Source: Phaeosaccion multiseriatum (taxonomy: Eukaryota > Ochrophyta, other classes). Taken from it: 64,000 bases of DNA. The stretch lies in assembly GCA_965112735.1 (NCBI GenBank), contig OZ218952.1:4898001-4962000 (forward strand), read 5' to 3'. Position numbers and translations under genes: made by a program. The notes below the pieces were generated by a model, which worked only from the letters and a program-made list of their open reading frames with translations, was not told the origin of the DNA and ran no database searches. Numbering within the stretch: position 1 is the stretch's first letter; each line of letters begins with the position of its first letter. Shown one piece after another: positions 17,793-28,192 of the stretch.

Positions 17793-19971
17793 TTAATTAC
17801 TTGTGAAGTCACAAAGAAAAATGTACGAATACGAAAGTACCGCTAATCCAAGATCATATCTCCGCAGGCGCTGGAGAGATCGCTTCACGCTCTTGTACGT
17901 GCCCCTAGCCCCCCCTCCTCCCGCTGCTTTCCCCCCTCCTCCCGCTGCTTCCCCCCCTCCTCCCGGTGCTTCCCCCCCTCCTCCCGCTGCTTCCCCCCCT
18001 CCTCCTGCTGCTCCCCCCCCTCCTCCCGCTGCTTCCCCCCCTCCTCCCGCTGCTTCCCCCCCTCCTCCTGCTGCTCCCCCCCCTCCTCCCGCTGCTTCCC
18101 CCCCTCCTGCTGCTGCTCCCCCCCCTCCTCCCGCTGTTTCCCCCCTTCCTCCTGCTGCTTCCCCCCCTCCTGCTGCTGCTCCCCCCCCTCCTCCTGCTGC
18201 TTCCCCCCCTCCTCCCGGCCGTGTTACATGCCCCTCAGCCTTGTAGATTCTAAGTTCATACAGAGCGAGGAGAAGGGAGAAGGTCTTCCTAACAATAAAG
18301 CAGGCAGAGACCACAGCGACTCCCAAATGGAAACATCTCCACCACCGATTGGTTATCTCGTCCGCAAATAACCAAGCCCACAAAATAGCCAAGAAGACAA
18401 ACAGCATCATAAAAGTACTCCAGTATGTGTCCACATAGCCCCACTCGTGTTGCTTCCGTTTCTCTTTCTCATCCCTCCCGCCTAGCATCAAAACGCTTGT
18501 AGTCAATTTGTCGCCCCATGTTCCAGTTACTGTTAGTGTTCCCAAGAACTTGGCACCGCCTCTTCCTGCCTCGCTTGTAGCCGTAGTCGTGGTCATGGCT
18601 TCTTGTACGTCCGCCGCTTCTGCGGCACCGTCATCATCGGATACCGCCACCTTGTAGGCGCTGAAACAGCGCTGGCGGACCTTCAGCAGAATGTACTGCA
18701 GACCAAAAGCCAATGTGCAGACAACAAGAGCGACAAGCCAGATGAGGAAGAAAGGAAACCCGAGCACGCCTATGATTATGGGGGGCATGCCGCTGGAGAG
18801 ACAAATTGCCTCCGCTTCCAGTAGGCTTTCAATAGCGGCCAAGAAAATCGTCCTTGTTTCAAGAAATATCGTCGCGTCCTGGCTCAACTCCCTGATGATT
18901 TTCAGATCGGCGTCATTCGATACGGCCTGCAAAGTGCAATAAGGGGGGACGACACACACACAGAGAGAGAGAGAAGATACATGCAGACCGCTCAGAGGCA
19001 GAAATGCCATCGAGCAGCTAGCTAACTAAGCTACGCAGCCAGGCGGTCATGAGTACAGACGGGGCGGGAGTAGGACGCTTCTTGATCCTTTTGCGGCACT
19101 CACATTTGTCTTTGCAGGATCTTTGAGTTTCCACGTGGTGGGTATGGGAAGGGTAATCCCCTTTCTGTCATCCTCAAGCACTTTCTCCTCCTCCTCTCGA
19201 AAGCCTTCCCTCACATCAAAATGAGTGTTGCAGGGACAGTAGGCGTACGCCAGAAGCCGCTCCAACCTGCACCACGCTCTGTCATCGTAGTCCTCACACT
19301 GAAGAGAGACGAACATTTCGCTGGCCGCGATATACATGGGCAACGCGCAGATGCCTGGGCCGGTGTTGTCCTGATCGACGCAGGTATAGTCAATCCACAG
19401 ATAAATGTGTTTGCCTGTGGGCGAGTCTTCCGGCAAGAAAGTGAATCGGTAATGAAGGTACTGCTGGTACCAGTCGCAAAAGCACAGCAGAGTCTTCGCC
19501 TTGCTCGCTTCCTCGTCATCTGGGCTAGATGATTTTGGGTCATTGGATGGGCGCATCCATCTGTGGCTTACAAAGAGAATCGTGGCCAAAGGGCCTCCAA
19601 ACTCCGTATTCCGTCCGTGTCTCTCCACTTCAGTCAATGCATGTACCGAATGACTCTCGCTACTTCGAGGTATCCTACCCAGCTCCCGCAGTGTCTCAAG
19701 TGGGAGCACTTGCATTGGTGGTACACCTGGCGTGTCTCGAGCAAGTCGAAGGCGTTTGAGGGTGCGTCCCCGCGTAGGAAGCTGGGTTGGAGTATTTCCA
19801 TTCTCTCGAGCCTAGCGTGACTTGCACGGCCGCACGAATCTTCTCTTCTTTCGCGGGCCCTGCTGCAGCCGATGGCGCGGCCACCTCCTGCTGGGAAGAG
19901 AAGCCCCCCTCAAGGTCATCGAAATACGCATCAAACTCCTGCTGCTTTAGTATCATTCTCCCCCCACTCAT
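17793..19971 (-). CDS. SHRW (TIR/HET-like) N-terminal domain with C-terminal membrane segments
   Basis: Probable exons: 19971-19836, 19726-19104, 18926-17793 (630 aa, phases close). The first intron is inferred because the frame shifts between 19836 and 19726; its exact ends are uncertain. The N-terminal domain has ILFVSHRWM, KTLLCFCDWYQQYL, IYLWIDYTCVDQD and DDRAWCRLERLLAYAY. This is the FVSHRW ... W.D..C..Q ... R.WC.lE pattern of a TIR/HET-like family that is expanded in algae and dinoflagellates and whose biochemical role is unsettled. Exon 3 adds a hydrophobic pair (around residue 300: IIIGVLGFPFFLIWLVALVV) and another pair near 430-475, then a long Gly/Ala/Glu low-complexity tract and a basic tail. 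It is likely a membrane protein facing the cytosol with its SHRW domain; signalling or defence are guesses. Confidence 0.65.
17905..18232 (-). repeat. 15-bp coding tandem repeat (Gly-Gly-Gly-Glu/Gly-Ala-Ala)
   Basis: About twenty degenerate copies of a 15-bp unit (plus-strand CCCCCTCCTCCCGCTGCTT) stay in frame and encode GGGGEAAGG-type repeats in the C-terminal part of the SHRW protein. Units are all multiples of three, consistent with a translated tract. Confidence 0.8.
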
Positions 19972-20601
19972 TCTCTTTCCTCAAAGTAACAAGACACTAT
20001 GCATGTGGGTGAGCATAGGTACTTATGTGGGTGAGCCCCGGCAGTGCAGCAGATCACAAGCTCACCAACTAACATGCATGTACCAACCAAGCAACAAGTG
20101 AAATGGGCCGGTGTTTGGCGTTTCAGATGCTCCTATTTCGTTCTCCCTTTCCGTGCTCCGGCGGCAGGTGAAATTCTCTATGTCAATGGCTTCTCCGTTT
20201 CTCCTTCTCTCTGGCTCCTGGCTTCTAGGCCACCCCCCGGCTCGCTGCTAGGCTTCTAGCCGCAGACCAGAACCTCTGGCCTATGGTTCTCGGGCTGAGC
20301 AGAAAGAATGAAAGAAAAGTTTGAGCAGTTCGGACGAAACCTGCATATCGACTCCCTCTGAGCATGCAGTTGCTTGTCACTACTCGCAGTTGCTTGCCAG
20401 GGGCAAAAATGTCAAGAGACTTGAGTAGTGAGAAAGTGCTTTTCTCTTCTACTGCATCGTAGCTAGTTGGGTGGGAAAAAGGAAAAAAAAAATGAAGTCG
20501 ATATCGATATTTTGATACGATCTAGAAAAATGAGCTGAAACTGAAACTGGTCTGCCTTCCAGAGGCTCGCCCGCGACACAAGGAAAAGCTCTCTCACCAC
20601 G
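19972..20601. promoter_or_regulatory. Shared upstream region, SHRW gene / CS-domain gene
   Basis: 630 bp between divergent starts. It contains a near-repeat of GCAGTTGCTTG (20368 and 20388) and AT-rich sequence around 20460-20525 with GATATCGATATT. No further gene seen. Confidence 0.4.
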
Positions 20602-21497
20602 ATGACGCTTCGCACTGAAGCACTCCCTCTTGTAGCCGTGGCAGTAGCGGCTGTTATGGTGACCACCTCCGCCTTCTGTGTGGGGGCGGGCCACTCCTCG
20701 TCGCTCGGAGTGTCCCAGTGGTCCCACAGCAGCCACAGGGTTCGAGCAGCAGCTCCGCGGACGCACGGCATTAGCAGTAAGAGGAGAAGCATGAGCGGGG
20801 GGAAGAGACGGAGGACTCCGCTGCACATGCAGTTCGAGGGGATGCGCAAAATTTACGACCCGACCGATGCCTCAGAGGACCCCAACCCCAACTACGAAGA
20901 AGACGTCTCTGCGGACCAGCAGCAGCAGGGAAAGGTAGCTGATATTCCTTCCGACCCCCGAGCCATATTCGAGCTTGAGAAGGAGTACTACGAGATGGAG
21001 AAGGCCGCGAGGGAAGGCAAGAGGCTAGATGCGCTGCGGGAGTCCATCGGCACTGTGCCCAGAGAGCGCCAGTGCTACAAGTACTCGTGGACGCAGGACA
21101 ACGACAGGTTCAAGGTGAGTGTATAATGGCAGGCTCAGGGTGAGTGGGGCGGGCGGGGAGGGGAAGGGAGAGGCCCAGAGGGAGTGTACCAAGGTGGTAA
21201 GGAAGGGGGGGAGATGATCAGGGTTAAGTGGACCAGGCGGGCAGAGGACGGATGGGTACATACCTCCCGGCAAGTCGTAAGTCGTTCAGGAGGGTGACAG
21301 GCGCGGGAGAGGAGGCCACGTATTGAGGAAAGTTTTTGCTGAGTTGGAGAGAGAAGCTTGTCTTGAGTATCGTCGACGCTGAACGCAGTATTGGATAGCC
21401 CTCTTACCCTTGGTGTGCCACAGTATTGGATAGTCCTGTGGGTGTGCGACGTGTACTCACCAAGTTGTCTTCTCCTCCTTGCCCCACGCCCCCCCTC

Positions 21498-21595
<98 letters not shown>

Positions 21596-21745
21596 GTGCG
21601 TTGCTCTGCTGCTGTCGCCTGCCTAGGTCAAGGTGCCCCTGTTCCAGCGCTGCGAGAACAAGGACCTCTATCTGGCGCTCAGCGAGGACAACCTGCAGGT
21701 GCCATCTTAGGAGGTGTCAGGACTGAGGGGGGGGCTGCGTACTCG

Positions 21746-21812
<67 letters not shown>

Positions 21813-23917
21813 CGTTGTTGCTGTTGTTGTTGTGGTTATTGTTATTGTTGTTGTTGTTGTTGTTGTTGTTGTGGTTGTTGTTGTAGTTGTAGTTGTTTGT
21901 TGTTGTTGTTGCTCTTCTTGGTCATGTGTTTGCCTCTTCATGTTCTCATCGCCCCTCCCCCCCCGGCTGTGCCCTCTTCAGATTGGGGTGAAGACAGACC
22001 CCGACTTCGCTCAAGTCGTTGGAAGCTTCCCCGGCAAGGTGCTCGTGGAGTCTTCAAGCTTTCAGGTGCGTGTGGGGTGCGTATGAGTGCGGAGTGAGTG
22101 AGTGGGTGGGGGGTGGGGGAGTGAGTGAGGGACGGACGGACGGACGGACGGACGGACGGACAGAGGGAGGAGCAGGGGGGATGTGGGCAGGCTGTTGCTT
22201 CCCTCTGGCTGTGCTCTAACAGTGCTGTCTATGTGTGTGTGTTGGATGTCTGTCGGCCCTTTCTGCTCACAGGTGGAGAGGGATCTGGAGACCAACCGTT
22301 GGTTCATCACCTTGGTAAGACAGGGAGGGAAGGGAGGGAGGTAGGGGGGAGAGCACAAGGTCCACATTCTCAACCAATGGAAAGAACGGATGGTAGATTG
22401 GCTGGACTTGGCTCGTCCTTCCCTCACGCGCCCACGCCACACGGGCACACGCGACCGGACTCGCTGCTGCTGCCCTCCACTCTCTCACTGCTCTCTTCTC
22501 TTTCCTAACAAGAAACAGTGGGCCGATGCTTGGAGAACAGTTCCCTGATGGTAAATACGTATGTAAATACGTATGTGTTTGTTCTTCCTGTGCCCCGCTC
22601 TCCTTGGCCACAGGAAATTGTCAAGAAGCCCCAGGAGGGGACGATGGAGCTCTGGTATTGCTTGTTCCAGGGGGAGCAGGAGAGGAAGACCATCTGCTTC
22701 CAGGGAGAGACCGAGGACGGGCCGTGGAAGCAGGTAGGTGCGGTGTAGGTGCGCCATCGGTAGGGTATCAGAGGGTGGACAAGCCGAACCGCAGGCAACA
22801 GTTGCCCTGAAGAATCCTGAAGAATGAGTTAGAGGCTGCCCTCTCTCTGTCGCTCCGACGGTGCGCGAGGGAGAGGTGCCCGCCCCGACTCTGCTGCCTC
22901 TTGAGAGGAGCCGCGCCGGATGGCACTGGGCGGCCGGTCCTTTGAGCTGAATCTGAATCTGAGCCCCCCCCCACCTCAACGCCTCAACGCCTCTTCTTTC
23001 GCAACCCCGCTTTTCTCTCCCTCTCCCTCTCTCTCTCCCTCTCTCCCCCCCTCTTTGCGTGGGTGTGTCTTCTGCGATCTCTTTCGACATCACCAATGGA
23101 CAATCACAAATGGCAGACCCCGGATGAGATTGAGCTCAAGTTCGCCGTGCCTGGCGGCACTCGTGGAAAGGGCGTGCATCTTGCCGTGGACGATTCAGGG
23201 GAGAAGATGACCCTCTCTGTGGACGGATACCCAAGCCTGGGCACCTTTGACAGGTCAGGCGGGACGGAGAGGAGGGAGGAGGGAGGGGGGAGGGGGGAGG
23301 AGGAGCGGGGGTGGAAGGGGGGAAGGGGGAGATATGGGAAGGGGAAATGGAAGGAAAGGGGGGGGGGGGAATTTTGGAGGAAAGCTCGTCGCCACCCCGC
23401 CCCCCGGGGGCCGTGGGGGTGGGAGGGGGGTTGCCAAACCTTTCCCTCCTTCCTCCCAGCAGCCCCCGGGGGATGGGAGGGGAGAGGCGGGGGGCTCCAG
23501 AGGCGAGGAGGTCAGCAGGGAGAGGTGTTGGCTCTCCAAGAGCCTCTGCTACCTGTGAATCTTTCTGTCCATGTGCCTCTATCCATCTATCACGTCATGA
23601 ATAGGGTGTGGCCCCTTTCGGTTTATCTGTCTGTCCACCCCAGCTAATCGATATATCAAATTTGTCGATGATTGGAACTGAAACTGAAACGAATACCTAC
23701 GTCGCACCGCCACAGGTACTTCTACGGCCCCGTGGTGCCCGGGGAGACGGTGTGGATGCTTGACGACAACGCCGACGGATCCAAAGACCTCACCATCACC
23801 CTCAAGAAGAAGCGCATCCGCAGGGGCAGGGCTGCTTGGTGGGCGGGGCCTTTCAGCGAGCAGAAGGAGGGCAGGAAGGAAGGGGAGCTGGACGGGTATG
23901 AAACGCTCAAGTTCTGA
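20602..23917 (+). CDS. Plastid-targeted protein with two CS (p23/NudC-like) domains
   Basis: Exons 20602-21114, 21627-21698, 21982-22065, 22273-22314, 22614-22733, 23117-23253 and 23716-23917 give 389 aa. The first CS domain runs from CYKYSWTQDNDRFKVKVPL through FPGKVLVESSSFQVERDL and NRWFITLEIVKK, the usual W(T)Q....V.V.VPL ... G.L...V....W. .. l.itL.K order. A second, more divergent CS-like beta-sandwich begins PDEIELKFAVPGG and includes FYGPVVPGETVWMLDD and KDLTITLKKK. CS domains bind Hsp90-type chaperones or clients. The N-terminus MTLRTEALPLVAVAVAAV..TTSAF|CVG is a signal peptide with Phe at +1, followed by a Ser/Arg/His-rich transit-like region, so a plastid location is predicted. Between presequence and first domain is an acidic helix-prone segment (AIFELEKEYYEMEKAAREGK). 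The exact partner is unknown. Confidence 0.75.
21500..21905. repeat. (GT)n and (GTT)n arrays flanking a 72-bp exon
   Basis: About 45 GT units (21500-21590) end just before the acceptor of exon 21627-21698. About 50 GTT units with minor changes follow in the next intron (21747-21905). Poly-Val, poly-Cys, poly-Leu and poly-Thr frames here are artefacts. Confidence 0.9.
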
Positions 23918-25656
23918 GGAAGACGACGACGACGACGACGACGACGAGGAAGAGGAGGAGGAGGAGGAGGAGGAGGAGGAAGAGGGCTTGCGCTGTCAGG
24001 ATAGGGATCATCAAGGAATAGGGATCATCAAGGACCATAGGGATCATCAAGGACCAGGGGTGGGGTGGGGTGGGCTCTTGTCTTTCTTCGAGAGGTTATT
24101 TACATACACTAGAAGGACTGAAAGGACTGCTTTGTCTTGGGCATGATGAAGCAGGGACGGAGGTCTACAGGGCGGGCTACAGGGCGGGCTACTGGGCGAG
24201 ACGTGTGCCCCTTTTACCAAGGGGAAGATGCCTCGCCTCGGTGGCTACTCGTTGTGCATCTCTGGTGTGCTAACGAAGGGAAGTGCACTGCTGCCGAGGA
24301 GGGGTTTGGCGTTACATTGGCGTTATATTGGTTTTACAGTCTTCTCTCCGAAGGGGAAGGAGGGGCCCTCACTCGCACCTCGGGGAGGGGAAGAGCAATG
24401 CGAATAATATCGAGAGAGAGGCCCCCGGGGGGCACGACAGAGGCCGCGTTGCAAGGCCTCGGGATCGGCTTGCTCTAGCCCTTCACCTTCAGCCGAGAGC
24501 TCCACAACGCCATAGGACCATAGCTGTGGGCCTAGAACCACTACTTCTACCACTGCACTGTAAAGAGGAACGCTTCTCACAATATACTCCCTCCCGCGGA
24601 AGAGGCTCACCCCGTAAACGCAGCTTGTCTGCTCTCTCTTGTGCTTGGCTAGACTCTTTTCTTGTCTCTTCTCCCTTATGCTTGTGCTGCACTCTTCTGG
24701 CTCTTGTGTGTTTCCTCTTGTCTGTCTCTTCTCTCTTGTGCTTGTGCTGGGGTCTTTACTGAAGTGAAGAGAAGGACCCCCGCCAGGCGCCACCGCTCCT
24801 CATCCTCAAGGCCTCTCCCCTGAGGGCCTCTCCCATCGCCGCCCCGTTGCGAGCGTTCAACACGCACACACACCCGCACACACACACACACATACACATA
24901 CACACACACATACACTCTGAGAGGCCCACAGGCTCAGCAGTCCCCCCCACGCCCCTCACACGCCCTCACACGTCCCTCAGCAGGAGCCGGACCGCCATCC
25001 CTCCGGACTGCCGTCCTTCCAGACTGCCGTCCCTCCAGCTCTGGAGCTCCTGGCTGTTGCTCCTCACCCCACGGTACTTGCTTCTTCCTTCGCTGTGTGC
25101 GTCAGAGCTTTGGTCCTTGTGTGCTTCTCTCCATCCACTGCCATCCTCCTACCTGAGATACCACCACGTACAGCAGAGCTAGTAAGAGGCTGAACATGGT
25201 CTTCTGTGGGGTGAGATGAGACTACGCTCATTTGCCGAGGGGGACAGTCCCACAGGCAGGCAGAAGGTCCCTTCTCTTCGCTTCGGCTTCGGTCCGAGTC
25301 ACTGCAACTTCTCTTGTTCGCCGCTGCGGCCCTCTCTCTCTCTCGCACAGGTCGTGGGTCATTCCTCGAGAGACGGCCCTACCCTCCCATTGGTGCCACC
25401 ATTCGTGCTGCCGAGTGGGGTGGGGAGTATCTCCCCTCACCCTGTGAAGACTCACGCACACATATACACACCTCGCCTTTGGGTCAAGTGGAGACACAGT
25501 CTCTTTTTCTCCGTGTGCGCTGCCTGAATGCGACAAAAAGAGCTCCCCTGCTCTCTTTCGTTGGCTGTCTCGCATCTCCACCGCGGCCAAGCCACGGAAT
25601 GTCCTTCTTCTCTTCGGTGTAGTTTTCCTTCGCGCGGCAGCACACACACACACACC
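23918..25656. other. Tail-to-tail intergenic region, no supported gene
   Basis: After the CS gene stop come (GAC)n and (GAG)n, then three copies of GGGATCATCAAGGA (24004-24055). 24640-24750 holds degenerate copies of CTTGTCTCTTCTCTCTTGTGCTTGTGCTG, and 24868-24920 a (CA)n tract. A minus-strand segment at 25197-25153 could encode a signal peptide (MFSLLLALLYVVVSQ) ending at a GTAGGA donor, but I could not find a convincing second exon, so it is not called. The remainder should hold the 3' ends of both neighbours. Confidence 0.45.
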
Positions 25657-26754
25657 TCAGAGGCAGTTGATTGGGTTGGTGTCAGCCTTTGACAGATGCA
25701 GAGCAAGAGCAACAGGGGCAGCGCACTTTGCCCGAAGAGCCTCGAGTATAAGCAGCACCGCGAACTGCTCGCTCTCGTGCCGCCCCACATCGGCGAGCAC
25801 GATCTTCCCCTCGGCCTCCAGGAGGTACTGGCGGTGGGAGAAGTCCGCTGTGACGAGCACGTCGGCCCCTTGGCGCATGGCCTGGTTGAGTAGGAAGCTT
25901 CCTGCCCCCCCGCACACGGCCACTTTCGTGACGGGCTTGCCACGCAGGGCGGAGTGCCTCACACACGCGGCTTTCATGACGGCCTTGAGGTGGGTGAGAA
26001 AAGCGCCCTCGTCCACGGCCTCAGGAAGGTCCCCAATCATGCCCTCGCCGGCAGTCTGCAGTGTGTTGTCGAGCGCAAGCAAGTCGTACGCCACTTCTTC
26101 GTACGGGTGAGCGCCCTCGAGCGCCGCCACCACCGCCCCCTGTCTCCACGCGGGCAGCACCACTTCGATCTTGTGCTCGGCCTCGGCGTGCGTGGTCCCG
26201 GCCTCGCCCACGAAGGGGCTGGCCTTGTCGGACGCCCGAAACGTGCCGGTGCCCTGGCTGGAAAAGCTGCAATGGCTGTACTCACCAATGTGGCCCGCAC
26301 CTGCGCCAAACAAGGCCTCTTTCACCCGCTCGGCGTGATCGACGGGGCAATAGGTGCAGAGTTTCTTCAGCTGGCCCTGCTGGGGAGCCAGGATCCGGGT
26401 GTTTCCAATGCCAATGGCATCGCAGATGCCCTGGTTCACACCCGCGGACGCGCTGTCCAGGGTGGTGTGGACGGCAACGATCGCTACGTCGTGCTTGATG
26501 GCCTTCATCACCACTCTCTGCACTTGTGTGCTCCCGGTGAAGTGCTTCAGCCCCTCCAGGACGATGGGGTTGTACGCTATGACGAGGTTTACACCCAGAG
26601 CAATGGCCTCGTCAATGACAGCTTCCGTGCTGTTGCTGCAGAGCAGGCCGCCCGTGGCATTTGCATTTTCATCCCCTACAATGAGGCACGACTCCTGCCC
26701 CAAGCAAGAGGGAGTAGCGTCCTCCAGCTGGGCAACAATCTCGCGGATGATCAT
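25657..26754 (-). CDS. NIF3/DUF34 family protein (two-domain metal-binding)
   Basis: A single 365-aa exon. NIF3 proteins form toroidal hexamers with a dinuclear metal site; bacterial members were annotated as GTP cyclohydrolase type 2, but the true reaction is unsettled. Matching blocks are LVIAYNPIVLEGLKHFTG, VAVHTTLDSASAGVNQGIC (metal ligands His and Asp), then the inserted PII-like domain with IGEYSHCSFSSQGTGTF and AHPYEEVAYDLL. The C-terminal half has VCGGAGSFLLNQAM, GADVLVTADFSHRQ and ADVGRHESEQF, with the His and Glu ligands. One deviation: the usual HP pair of the first block reads NP, so one expected ligand His is missing. The start used is the first ATG (MIIREIVAQLED); a TTG lies upstream in frame. 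It is head-to-head with PEX1, 182 bp apart. Confidence 0.9.
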   Translation of the reverse strand: MIIREIVAQLEDATPSCLGQESCLIVGDENANATGGLLCSNSTEAVIDEAIALGVNLVIAYNPIVLEGLKHFTGSTQVQRVVMKAIKHDVAIVAVHTTLDSASAGVNQGICDAIGIGNTRILAPQQGQLKKLCTYCPVDHAERVKEALFGAGAGHIGEYSHCSFSSQGTGTFRASDKASPFVGEAGTTHAEAEHKIEVVLPAWRQGAVVAALEGAHPYEEVAYDLLALDNTLQTAGEGMIGDLPEAVDEGAFLTHLKAVMKAACVRHSALRGKPVTKVAVCGGAGSFLLNQAMRQGADVLVTADFSHRQYLLEAEGKIVLADVGRHESEQFAVLLILEALRAKCAAPVALALHLSKADTNPINCL

Positions 26755-26936
26755 AGCGAGGGGCAAAGATCTTTTTTTTCTCTCCTTCTTCTTCTCTCCT
26801 GGTCAACACTGGCCGCCGCCGGAGATTTATTGACTTAGTTCACAAATCATCCCCCCCCCCTTTTCTTGCCTCTTGTCTCCCTCCCTGCACCTCTTCTGCT
26901 TCAAGGGCTGGGCCCTTCTCATGGTGCTTTGGAGAG
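26755..26936. promoter_or_regulatory. Shared upstream region, NIF3 / PEX1
   Basis: 182 bp between divergent start codons with pyrimidine-rich strings (TTTTTTTTCTCTCC). Both leaders must lie here unless 5' exons were missed. Confidence 0.4.
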
Positions 26937-28144
26937 ATGCGTGTACCACTGCGATTGGTGCCCCTGAGGAACTGCTTCGTCAGCCTCCCCAGCCGCGCCG
27001 CGCACTCTCTGGGCAGGGGCGAGGAGGGCGCCGTGATCCTTCGCATCGCGTGGGAGGCCCCAGTAGTACCAGCAGCAGCAGCTGGACACGATGATGCAAC
27101 CACGGGTGGTGGTGGGAATGGTAGTCTCGGGGCAGGGGAAGGGCAGCACCAGGCCTTTGTGTCTTGGAATGGAGGCATCAGCCGAGGGGAGGACGGCTCC
27201 CTGGAGCTCCCCGCAGCTCTAGCGAGGACGCTGTGTCTGGACTCTCTCCTCGACGCCGATCCGGACTTGTGGGTCACGGTGGAATGCGTGGAGGTGGGAG
27301 TGCCCAACGCTCGCAGGGTGCACGTGGAGCCATGTACCAGCGACGACTGGGAGATTCTCGAGACCAACGCAGAGGCCGTGGAGGGGGAGCTCCTGCAGCA
27401 GGTAGATCTGTCTGTCTGTATGTATGTATGTATGTATGTATGTATGTGCATGTCTTGCGTGTCTGTTTGTCTGCCTATCTACTTGTATGCCTTTTTTCTC
27501 TCTCTCTTCTCTCTGTGTGCCTGTCCGCATGCCGCTTGTCTGTCTGTGTGTCTGTCACTGCCGGGCTTGGCGGCCACACGTCATCCTTCATACTCTCTCG
27601 CCTTCAGGAATGGTCCTCTTCTCCCTCGAAGAGCTCGCTTACCTTGTGCCTCCTCCCTCCCTCCCACGTGCCTTTGGCCCCGCCCCTCGAGCTACTGCCG
27701 GTGCCCCTCTCCTCCGTCCCTCACCCTGCCCCATATGCCCCCCTCTCACCCATCATGAATGCGCTTGTCCCTCACTGTCGCTGTGCTTCTTTGGCCTCTC
27801 CATCGACTCGTGCAGCTGTCCGTCGTGTATATGGGGCAACTGATTCCCATCTGGGTCAACAACATGACGCTCATCACGCTCAAAGTGGTCGGGGTGACAG
27901 GGCTGCAGGATAGAGGCTCTGCCTTGCTTGGAGGGGGCGGGCCTCACAGCGGCATGCCCGTGCGCTGCATGCGTCTCACCTCCCAAGCAGAAGTGGTTGT
28001 GAAGCCCAAGCCCCGCAAGAGCGAGACCGCGGCGGAGAGCAGAGGCAGCGGCAGCGGGGGGACACCCTTCGCTGCGAGGTCCGTCCGAGTGCTGCTCGCT
28101 GCGGAGGACGTCAGCTTGACCGCGTTGGGTGCTCAGAGCAGCAG

Positions 28145-28192
<48 letters not shown>

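Noticed and set aside
21479-21886. Poly-Val/Cys and poly-Leu frames
   Set aside because: Translations of (GT)n and (GTT)n arrays in introns of the CS-domain gene.
24323-24793. 156-codon minus-strand frame with KHKREQ/STREKRQ repeats
   Set aside because: It follows degenerate tandem repeats, has no domain, and the composition matches the repeat.
25153-25197. Minus-strand signal-peptide exon (MFSLLLALLYVVVSQ followed by a GTAGGA donor)
   Set aside because: The only downstream continuation I found uses an acceptor with no pyrimidine tract and gives a short unsupported peptide.
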